From Bin55 sp965203735 (GTDB taxonomy: Bacteria; Pseudomonadota; Gammaproteobacteria; Pseudomonadales; Azotimanducaceae), in contig OZ241909.1 in assembly GCA_965203735.1 (NCBI GenBank), positions 868,001-932,000 of the forward strand: a stretch of DNA of 64,000 nucleotides. The letters are read 5' to 3'. This document shows, piece by piece, positions 54,232 through 61,435 of this stretch. Within the stretch, counting starts at the first letter, position 1. Every line of letters begins with the position of its first letter. The notes beneath the pieces are model-generated. The model did no database searches. It was not told where the DNA came from and was given only the letters and a program-made list of their open reading frames with translations. Position numbers and translations under genes: made by a program.

Positions 54232-55293
54232 TTATCGTTCTAAGCAGTCTCGCACAGCATCGACAAATTCGGTCGTGGAAGCGTTACCTCCCTGATCCGG
54301 AGTGAGTGAGATACTTTCTCTGTAAACATGTTCTGTCGCTCGATACAGTTGTCTTGCAATCGATTCATACTCCAAGTATTCGAGCATCATTACAGCGCTG
54401 AGAATGGTCGCGGTTGGGTTTATGGTGTTCGTTCCGGCAATGTCGGGAGCAGTGCCGTGTGCAGGTTCGAAGTAGGCGTAGTTTTCTCCGTAGCATCCAC
54501 TTGCGGCCATTCCCAGGCTTCCCAGCAGTCCGCCAGCGGCATCGGACAGGATGTCTCCATACAAATTGGGGGTTACAACGACATCAAATGCTTGTGGCTC
54601 AAGGATAAGCCTGCAGGCAAAGTCGTCAACGATATAGGACTCAAAAACTAGGTCAGAGTACTCGTCGACGATGCCCTTTGCGAGGTCCAAGAAATAACCG
54701 TCTGTTTCACTCAGCATGTTGTGCTTTGTGACGCATGTGACCGTTCTCTTTGAACTCCGCTTTCGTGCCAATTCGCACGCAAATCTGACGACCCGCTGGG
54801 TTCCGGCTTCCGTGATGACTTTTACAGCGTAACGACCTGTGCCATATTGGGAAATATTTTGGCGGGTGGTTCTACTTACCTTCTTGAGAAATTCGAGCTC
54901 ATCTAATCCTCCTTCCATTCCGACATAGAGGTCCTCCAGGTTCTCCCGCACAATCACGAAGTCGATCCCTTCGGGAGATTGCAACGGACTGGAACATCCA
55001 GTCATGTACTTGCATGGTCGAACATTGGCGAAGGTTTCCTTACCCCATCTCAAGTACCTCAGCGCAGCACTTGAAGGGCCGCTTGTAGAACCGAAGAGCG
55101 TTGTATCTGCGTGGTCAATGCACTCGCGAGCTTCTTGCGGAAATGTCGTCGAGAACTTGCTCATAGCTGACTCTCCAACTTCCGGATATACCCAACTAGC
55201 ATCTGACAGGAGATTGGAGAGAAGCTCAACTACTGGTCGCACCGCCTCTGGTGCGGAGTCTTCCCCTTCAATGACTGCAATTGTTTTCGCCAT
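54232..55293 (-). CDS. Isocitrate/isopropylmalate dehydrogenase family protein
   Basis: Beta-decarboxylating dehydrogenase of 353 residues. Metal and substrate residues are recognisable in RENLEDLYVGMEGG, CVTKHNMLSETDGYF (Lys) and VVTPNLYGDILSDAAGGLLGSLG (Asp). FEPAHGTAPDIAGTNTINPTATILS is the NAD-binding stretch. The usual N-terminal GDGIGPE is replaced by GEDSAPE, and the substrate-specificity helix (SSAALRYLRWGKETFANVRP) differs from both IDH and LeuB, so the true substrate (isocitrate, isopropylmalate, tartrate or other) is open. It is divergent from the next gene. Confidence 0.88.
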   Translation of the reverse strand: MAKTIAVIEGEDSAPEAVRPVVELLSNLLSDASWVYPEVGESAMSKFSTTFPQEARECIDHADTTLFGSTSGPSSAALRYLRWGKETFANVRPCKYMTGCSSPLQSPEGIDFVIVRENLEDLYVGMEGGLDELEFLKKVSRTTRQNISQYGTGRYAVKVITEAGTQRVVRFACELARKRSSKRTVTCVTKHNMLSETDGYFLDLAKGIVDEYSDLVFESYIVDDFACRLILEPQAFDVVVTPNLYGDILSDAAGGLLGSLGMAASGCYGENYAYFEPAHGTAPDIAGTNTINPTATILSAVMMLEYLEYESIARQLYRATEHVYRESISLTPDQGGNASTTEFVDAVRDCLER

Positions 55294-55405
55294 GGTCCAA
55301 GTCGTCTAAGCGGGAAAGAGTAATTTTCAATCGTTGCACAACTGAGTGTTTGAGTTTAATCTTAGTGTTGTGCAAGCGAGTCGGAAATCAATCCGTTGAA
55401 GTCTA

Positions 55406-56194
55406 GTGCGAAGTCGTCTGAGACACAGTCTGTCCGTTCTTGCACCAATTTCGATGCTTTGTGGTTTGACTAGTGTGAGCGAAGAAATTTCGAAATCTGA
55501 CATTGAATACCTAGTTGATCGTATTTTTGAGACTCCAACGTCGGACCCCCTGGAAGGATGCGCTTATACAGTTCAGACAACAGATGGAGATGGCAACGAA
55601 AGACGCGAGCGGTACGATCCGTATTTTGATGACGAGCGAGCGTGGAGTCTGGTGAGCATAAATGGGGCTGCCCCATCTGCTGAACAACTGGACGCCTATG
55701 AACCTGTTAAAGGTCCACGCCATCCTGCCGCTATATCCTTCGACTTCATCGACGACACAACTATAAAGTTTGTGGAACAAACTCCCGAGGAACTGAAGTT
55801 CTCGTTTGAACTGAGCAGCGAGCTTCAGTTTGAGAACGAAGACTCCATAGAGAACACAATGCTCATCGATCCCATCTCGGCTCAAATCAACGAGATCCGA
55901 CGCAAGTCAACGGAAACGTTCAAAATCGGCAAGTTCGCGAAAGTGTTCGAATTCGAGACCATGTACAAGTTTGAGTTTGAAGAAGAGACGCAGACAGTAG
56001 TTCTTGTAATGAGTACTGTTCGGCTAAAAGCCAGAACAGGCGAGCTGGTTGTAGACCAGTTTATCCAACGAAATTTCAGTGAATTTGATTGCAGTACGGT
56101 TCGAGCGGAAGTGCCTGAAACGCATCAGGAGGGTTCTCAGCAGGATCGGGATCAGTTCTTTCTCGAACCAAGGTCTCCTGAGCTTGATCCATAG
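55406..56194 (+). CDS. Exported protein of unknown function
   Basis: Protein of 262 residues with a GTG start and a signal-like N-terminus (RSRLRHSLSVLAPISMLCG). The mature part is acidic, with alternating beta-like strands (TIKFVEQTPEELKFSFELSS, VFEFETMYKFEFEEETQTVV). No family recognised. It lies just ahead of prmA with a 53-base spacer. No lipobox of standard form, although a Cys follows the hydrophobic stretch. Confidence 0.7.
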   Translation: MRSRLRHSLSVLAPISMLCGLTSVSEEISKSDIEYLVDRIFETPTSDPLEGCAYTVQTTDGDGNERRERYDPYFDDERAWSLVSINGAAPSAEQLDAYEPVKGPRHPAAISFDFIDDTTIKFVEQTPEELKFSFELSSELQFENEDSIENTMLIDPISAQINEIRRKSTETFKIGKFAKVFEFETMYKFEFEEETQTVVLVMSTVRLKARTGELVVDQFIQRNFSEFDCSTVRAEVPETHQEGSQQDRDQFFLEPRSPELDP

Positions 56195-56247
56195 TCGATG
56201 ATGTATCAGATTGTCATCGAGTGAAGATTCAACCGGAACTTCATTAG

Positions 56248-57108
56248 GTGGCTTGGCTCAAAGTCGCTTTTGTTGTACCCCGAGATTCGGCCGACCCTGT
56301 CTCCCTGTCATTGCAACAAACTGGAGCAATAGCTACAAGTCTGTTCAACGCTGATTCCGAGGAAATCGTGGATGCTAGCCTAGGAACAGCGACGTTGTGG
56401 TCCAAGGTTCGAGTGGAAGCACTGTTGAAGGTTGGGATGTCTCTACAGTCCCTTCATGGATTGTTGGGCGAACATGGCGCAGAAGACGTGAGCGTTTCAT
56501 TCGTTCAAGATGCGGAGTGGGAAAGCGCATGGCGAAAACACACGACCAGCAAGCAGTTCGGTCGTCTTCACGTAGTGCCTCGAGAATCGTCCGCCAATGT
56601 CGACGGTCCGTTTGTAAGACTAGATCCTGGATTAGCTTTCGGAACCGGTGAGCACGCTACTACCGCGATGTGCTTGAGTTGGCTCGAGATCATTGATCTT
56701 GCCGGAAAGAGAGTTTTGGATTTTGGATGTGGATCGGGAATTTTGGCATTGGCTTCCGCTAAATTGGGGGCTAGCCAAATCACAGCAATCGATAACGATG
56801 AGAAAGCTATCGAGGTCACCCAGCAAAACGCAAACTTTAATGGAGTTAATCTCACATTGGGTAAGACCATTCCTGTGAATCAGCAGTTTGATGTTGTGGT
56901 TGCCAATATACTTCTCAATACTTTGGTCGAGTACGCTATTGACCTAACAAATTCCGTCGCACAAGGGGGAGTTATCGGTCTCACCGGTTTGCTTGTCCCT
57001 CAACAAGAACCAATTGTCGAAGCGTTCCCAAGCGTTTGTTTTGAGCGACTAGTACAAGAAGACGAATGGATTCTGATGATAGGTCGGAAATCTCTTGATG
57101 ACATCTGA
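56248..57108 (+). CDS. prmA: Ribosomal protein L11 methyltransferase
   Basis: Protein of 286 residues. The SAM-binding motif I is VLDFGCGSGILALASAKLGA, motif post-I is AIDNDEKAIEVTQQNANFNG, and the (N/D)PP(Y/F)-like motif is VVANILLNTLVE. The N-terminal substrate domain has EWESAWRKHTTS and LDPGLAFGTGEHATTAMCL. It methylates several residues of L11. GTG start; overlaps purH by 11 bases. Confidence 0.97.
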   Translation: MAWLKVAFVVPRDSADPVSLSLQQTGAIATSLFNADSEEIVDASLGTATLWSKVRVEALLKVGMSLQSLHGLLGEHGAEDVSVSFVQDAEWESAWRKHTTSKQFGRLHVVPRESSANVDGPFVRLDPGLAFGTGEHATTAMCLSWLEIIDLAGKRVLDFGCGSGILALASAKLGASQITAIDNDEKAIEVTQQNANFNGVNLTLGKTIPVNQQFDVVVANILLNTLVEYAIDLTNSVAQGGVIGLTGLLVPQQEPIVEAFPSVCFERLVQEDEWILMIGRKSLDDI

Positions 57109-58666
57109 AACAGGGGCCGATTTAGGCGACTTTTCCATCAAGAACGCGCTTGTGAGCGTGTCGAACAAGAAAGGGATTCTGGAACTTGCGCGATCTCTGA
57201 CCAATTGCGGCTGTAACGTGTTCTCGACCGGAGGCACCGGCGGTGTGTTGCGAAAGGCAGCGATACCGTACACGGAATTGAGCGATTACACCGGCTTCCC
57301 CGAACTGATGAACGGCCGCGTAAAGTCGTTGCATCCTCTTGTACATGGAGGAATTCTCTCTCGTAGGAGTTTAGATCGCGCCGAGGCGAAACAACATGGA
57401 ATCAGAGAGTTTGATTTGGTCGTTGTAAACCTCTACCCCTTTACAGAAACCATTAGTCAGGAAGGGAGTACATGGGAAGAAGCTATTGAGAACATTGATG
57501 TGGGTGGACCCGCAATGATTCGAGCCGCGGCAAAGAACAATGACCACGTCCTTGTGGTTACAGACCCTGACGACTATCAAGAGGTGTGCAGTCGCATTGA
57601 GAGTGCGAACATTGATGAGAGCTATCGTCGCAAAATGGCAGCAAAAGCCTTTCGCTACACGGCTTCGTACGATGCAACCATAGCTGAGTATTTCGGAGAC
57701 TCCGAACTGTTTCCGGATACGCTTGGGCTCCAGTTCAGGCGGAAATCTCACTTGCGCTACGGCGAGAATCCGCACCAGAAAGCTGCGCTATATGTACGAG
57801 AATCCGGCCACGAGTCCAATGCCCCGACTGTCAGGCAAATTCAAGGCAAGCAGCTCTCGTTCAATAACGTCGCTGACGCTGACTCTGCTTTGGAATGCGC
57901 CAAGGCATTCGATGCCCCTGCCTGCGTCATTGTGAAGCACGGCAATCCATGTGGTGTCGCGGTCTCATCAGATACTACAAACGCCTATGTACGAGCCTAC
58001 GCTACAGATCCAACATCTGCGTATGGAGGAATTGTCGCTTTTAACGCTCGATTGGGCGCCGAGACCCTTAAGCAAGTGATTGACAATCAATTTGTGGAAG
58101 TACTTGTCGCACCATCAGTTAGCAATGACGCAGTGGAACGGGCAAAGAGTAGGAAGAATCTGCGCCTGCTTGAGGTATCCGAAGCACCAGAGCGATCCAA
58201 AGAGCTTCAAATGAAGCAGGTTTCCGGTGGATTGTTGGTTCAAGAAGCGGACATTGCAGAAATTGCATTAGAAGACTTGGAGTGTGTGACTGCTCGAAAA
58301 CCTAGTCAAGAAGAGATTGAAGACTTGCAATTTGCATGGCGTGTGGCTCGTTTCGTCAAGTCCAATGCCATTGTTCTTGCCAAAGATCAACGCACGATTG
58401 GTATCGGTGCGGGGCAAATGAGCCGTGTCGTGAGTGCCCGAGTCGCATCAATGCGAGCAAGAGAAGAGGGTCTAGACAAGGAGGGATGCGTCATGGCCTC
58501 AGACGCTTTCTTTCCGTTTCGGGACGGCATTGATTCCGCAGCCAAGAACGGTGTGACAGCTGTGATTCAACCAGGAGGATCAGTTCGAGACGATGAGGTT
58601 ATTGAAGCTGCAAACGAACATGGAATGGCCATGGTGTTGACTCAGATGAGACATTTCCGACACTAG
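57098..58666 (+). CDS. purH: Bifunctional AICAR formyltransferase/IMP cyclohydrolase
   Basis: About 522 residues from the ATG at 57098. The N-terminal IMP cyclohydrolase has ALVSVSNKKGILELAR, FSTGGTGGVLRKAAI and GRVKSLHPLVHGGIL. The transformylase half has RYGENPHQKAALY, CVIVKHGNPCGVAV (catalytic Lys-His), SDAFFPFRDGID and VIQPGGSVRDDEVI. It carries out the last two steps of IMP synthesis. It is followed by purD eleven bases on, forming a purine operon. Confidence 0.98.
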   Translation: MTSETGADLGDFSIKNALVSVSNKKGILELARSLTNCGCNVFSTGGTGGVLRKAAIPYTELSDYTGFPELMNGRVKSLHPLVHGGILSRRSLDRAEAKQHGIREFDLVVVNLYPFTETISQEGSTWEEAIENIDVGGPAMIRAAAKNNDHVLVVTDPDDYQEVCSRIESANIDESYRRKMAAKAFRYTASYDATIAEYFGDSELFPDTLGLQFRRKSHLRYGENPHQKAALYVRESGHESNAPTVRQIQGKQLSFNNVADADSALECAKAFDAPACVIVKHGNPCGVAVSSDTTNAYVRAYATDPTSAYGGIVAFNARLGAETLKQVIDNQFVEVLVAPSVSNDAVERAKSRKNLRLLEVSEAPERSKELQMKQVSGGLLVQEADIAEIALEDLECVTARKPSQEEIEDLQFAWRVARFVKSNAIVLAKDQRTIGIGAGQMSRVVSARVASMRAREEGLDKEGCVMASDAFFPFRDGIDSAAKNGVTAVIQPGGSVRDDEVIEAANEHGMAMVLTQMRHFRH

Positions 58667-58676
58667 GAGACGAACG

Positions 58677-59948
58677 TTGAAGATTCTATTGGTTGGATCG
58701 GGCGGACGAGAACACGCGATGGCGTGGTGTTTCGCACGATCGGAAAGCGTTGATGAAGTGTTAGTAGTGCCAGGTAATCCTGGAACTTCACAAGAGAAAA
58801 AAGTACGCAATATCGAACTCCAATCAACCAACTTCTCCGCGCTTGCGGAGCTGGTCCGACGCGAACGCGTGGATCTCACGGTGGTTGGACCCGAACAGCC
58901 CATAGCAGAAGGAATTCGTGACTACTTCGACGAGCAAGGATTGGACTGTCTTGCTCCCACCAAGGCGGCAGGAAGGCTCGAATCCTCAAAGTCATTTGCT
59001 AAGGAGTTCATGCAGCGCAACTCGATCCCAACAGCCCAGTCAATTGTTACGGGCAACATTGACGAAGCGAATGACTACATCCAACGCAAAGGGCCACCAA
59101 TCGTGGTTAAGGCAGATGGACTTGCGGCTGGAAAAGGTGTCGTCGTTGCTCGTACGACATCCGAGGCCTTGGAAGCTGCTCGAGGAATGCTCGTCGACCA
59201 ACGGTTCGGAGATGCTGGCAAGACAATAGTTATTGAGGACTTTTTGGCAGGAGAGGAAGCAAGTTTCATCGTTTTGTCCGATGGCGAAACGGCACTACCA
59301 TTCGCTTCATCGCAAGATCACAAACCAGTGTTCGATGGCGATGAAGGTCCGAACACGGGAGGAATGGGCGCTTATTCACCAGCTCCAGTAATCACTGAAC
59401 ATATGAGTGACAGCGTAATGAATCAAATCATTGTTCCTACGATTCGCGGTATGTCATCAGAAGGGACACCATTACAAGGATTCTTGTACGTTGGACTGAT
59501 GATCGTGAATAGCTCTCCATTCGTCGTAGAGTACAACTGTAGATTTGGAGATCCAGAGGCACAACCGGTGCTAATGAGGCTACAGTCCGATTTGGCGCAT
59601 TTTTGCAAAGCAGCTCTCGCACGAGAGTTGTCGGGACAAAGTCTTAAGTTTTCGGAACAAAGTGCATTGGCAGTGGTACTGTCTTCTGAAGGCTATCCAG
59701 GAAAATACGAAACCGGCTTCAAAATCGACGGATTGGACATTGTGACGGAAGATTCCAAGATCTTTCACGCAGGCACCTGTTTGGAAGGAGACGAGGTAGT
59801 CACCAATGGGGGAAGGGTCTTGAACGTGGTTGGTCTCGGACGAGACGTTGCCGAAGCTCGGGATATGGCGTATTCGCGGGCGACTGAAATAGCGTGGCCC
59901 GGAATGCATATGCGCGGAGACATCGGTCATCGAGCGATTGGAAGGTGA
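58677..59948 (+). CDS. purD: Phosphoribosylamine--glycine ligase
   Basis: Protein of 423 residues. TTG at 58677 is the start: the residues after it (KILLVGSGGREHAMAW) match the family N-terminus exactly, and AGGAGA lies seven bases ahead. ATP-grasp motifs include VVKADGLAAGKGVVVA, GEEASFIVLSDGE, FDGDEGPNTGGMGAYSP and VEYNCRFGDPEAQPVL. It makes glycinamide ribonucleotide. Confidence 0.98.
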   Translation: MKILLVGSGGREHAMAWCFARSESVDEVLVVPGNPGTSQEKKVRNIELQSTNFSALAELVRRERVDLTVVGPEQPIAEGIRDYFDEQGLDCLAPTKAAGRLESSKSFAKEFMQRNSIPTAQSIVTGNIDEANDYIQRKGPPIVVKADGLAAGKGVVVARTTSEALEAARGMLVDQRFGDAGKTIVIEDFLAGEEASFIVLSDGETALPFASSQDHKPVFDGDEGPNTGGMGAYSPAPVITEHMSDSVMNQIIVPTIRGMSSEGTPLQGFLYVGLMIVNSSPFVVEYNCRFGDPEAQPVLMRLQSDLAHFCKAALARELSGQSLKFSEQSALAVVLSSEGYPGKYETGFKIDGLDIVTEDSKIFHAGTCLEGDEVVTNGGRVLNVVGLGRDVAEARDMAYSRATEIAWPGMHMRGDIGHRAIGR

Positions 59949-59990
59949 ACGACGAGCAACACCCATTGTGTTCCGTGAGAGATTCAAACT

Positions 59991-60623
59991 ATGACCATTC
60001 GAAGTGAATCCCTACTTGATCGGCTAATTGGTGTGGTGGACACGGGATTGAGAACTCTCGTGCGGGATGATTCAACTACCTCAATACCTCCTGAATCGGA
60101 CATGAAACTCTCGTCCGACGAAAAGAAACAATCTGCGTCGCTAATGCGTGTCAATCATGCAGGAGAAGTATGTGCACAGGGTCTCTACGAGGGGCAAGCA
60201 TTGGTGTCTCGCAACAACTCCACACGTAGTGAGCTTCTCCAAGCAGCGCGGGACGAAAGGAGACACTTGCAATGGTGCGAAGAGCGCTTAAGTCAACTCG
60301 AAGACTCAAGAAGTGTGCTGGTTCCCATCTTCTACGGCATGTCCGTTTGCGTTGGTGCGATTGCGGGTCTCGTCGGAGACAAAATGAGCCTGGGATTTGT
60401 AGAAGCTACAGAAGATCAAGTCGTAAAGCACCTCGATAAGCATTTATCTGAAATGTCGACCAATGACACTTGCAGTCGAGAAATTCTTGAACGGATTCGT
60501 GAGGACGAAAAACGCCACGGACTCAGGGCGATCGAGAAGGGTGGAGTGGAGTTTCCGAAGCCTGTGAAGTCTGGGATGACCCTAGCTTCCAAAGTAATGA
60601 CGGAAACTACGCGTCGCATCTGA
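59991..60623 (+). CDS. coq7: 3-demethoxyubiquinol 3-hydroxylase (Coq7/UbiF-type di-iron)
   Basis: Protein of 210 residues. Di-iron four-helix bundle: LMRVNHAGEVCAQGLYEGQA, ARDERRHLQWCEERLSQLE, and later ERIREDEKRHGLRAIEKGG supply the Glu and His ligands (E and ExxH pairs). It performs the last hydroxylation of the ubiquinone ring at the inner membrane. Ubiquinone synthesis implies aerobic respiration. 42 bases after purD on the same strand. Confidence 0.95.
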   Translation: MTIRSESLLDRLIGVVDTGLRTLVRDDSTTSIPPESDMKLSSDEKKQSASLMRVNHAGEVCAQGLYEGQALVSRNNSTRSELLQAARDERRHLQWCEERLSQLEDSRSVLVPIFYGMSVCVGAIAGLVGDKMSLGFVEATEDQVVKHLDKHLSEMSTNDTCSREILERIREDEKRHGLRAIEKGGVEFPKPVKSGMTLASKVMTETTRRI

Positions 60624-60651
60624 CGGATTATTCCTTGGTCGACTATAGCTT

Positions 60652-61419
60652 CTACATGTAGCCCTGATCGGCAAGTGTGGTCCACGGCTCCGATTTTCCC
60701 ACTCCCCATCCGCTAATCAAGGTCTCGCCAAACCATTCCCGAAACTCCGGGAATTCATTCAGAGGTTCGATTGCATACAAAGCATCAACTAGCGGAGCCG
60801 TGTCGTAGGGAACATGTCGGTGGTAGAACTCACCATTCTCTATTACGCCATAGCACGCAACGGGTTTGCCGCATCGGTTTTGACCCACACTACCTGGATT
60901 GAAGAATCGCTTGTTGCCGACTCTCTTTTCAAATTGCACGTGCGAGTGCCCGAAAAGCACCCTATCTGCATCGCCGTCGTGAGTCAAAGCAAGGAAATCA
61001 TCGATTGGGCTATGGGGTAAGAGATGTCGAAATCGTCCTTTACGTTCACCGTGGCACAGGTGGAGATCCTCGCCTCCAACCTTGTAGTTTCCATTGGACT
61101 GGAGCTTTCTCAAGTACTCGAACTCTCTCGACGAGAGACTACGTCTCACCCAGTTATCAAGCACTCTCCAAGGTTCCGGCCAATTCTCCGTCATCGATGG
61201 ATTGAGCATTGCTTGGTCGTGGTTGCCGCAGATGTGAACTCCCGATAGTTCGTTTAAGAGTTGGACGGTTTCTGCGGGCTGCGGACTTGGAGACACTGCG
61301 TCCCCGAGAAAAACCAAGTCATCAAATGACGGTTCCTCGTCCAGGACAGCTTGAAGTGCTTCTCGATTGCCGTGTATATCGGAAATAACGAGAACTTTGC
61401 TCTTGTCCGTCGGACTCAT
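60652..61419 (-). CDS. Metallophosphoesterase (YfcE/calcineurin-like)
   Basis: Protein of 255 residues. Metal ligands lie in VISDIHGNREAL (D, H), LVFLGDAVSPSP (GD), CGNHDQAMLNP (GNHD), LCHGERKGRF (H) and VLFGHSHVQFEKR (GHSH), the full set for a two-metal phosphoesterase. It acts on a phosphodiester or phosphomonoester in the cytoplasm; substrate unknown. It converges on coq7 and is 16 bases downstream of the large secreted protein gene on the same strand. Confidence 0.92.
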   Translation of the reverse strand: MSPTDKSKVLVISDIHGNREALQAVLDEEPSFDDLVFLGDAVSPSPQPAETVQLLNELSGVHICGNHDQAMLNPSMTENWPEPWRVLDNWVRRSLSSREFEYLRKLQSNGNYKVGGEDLHLCHGERKGRFRHLLPHSPIDDFLALTHDGDADRVLFGHSHVQFEKRVGNKRFFNPGSVGQNRCGKPVACYGVIENGEFYHRHVPYDTAPLVDALYAIEPLNEFPEFREWFGETLISGWGVGKSEPWTTLADQGYM

Positions 61420-61435
61420 CTATTCGTGACTCGAA

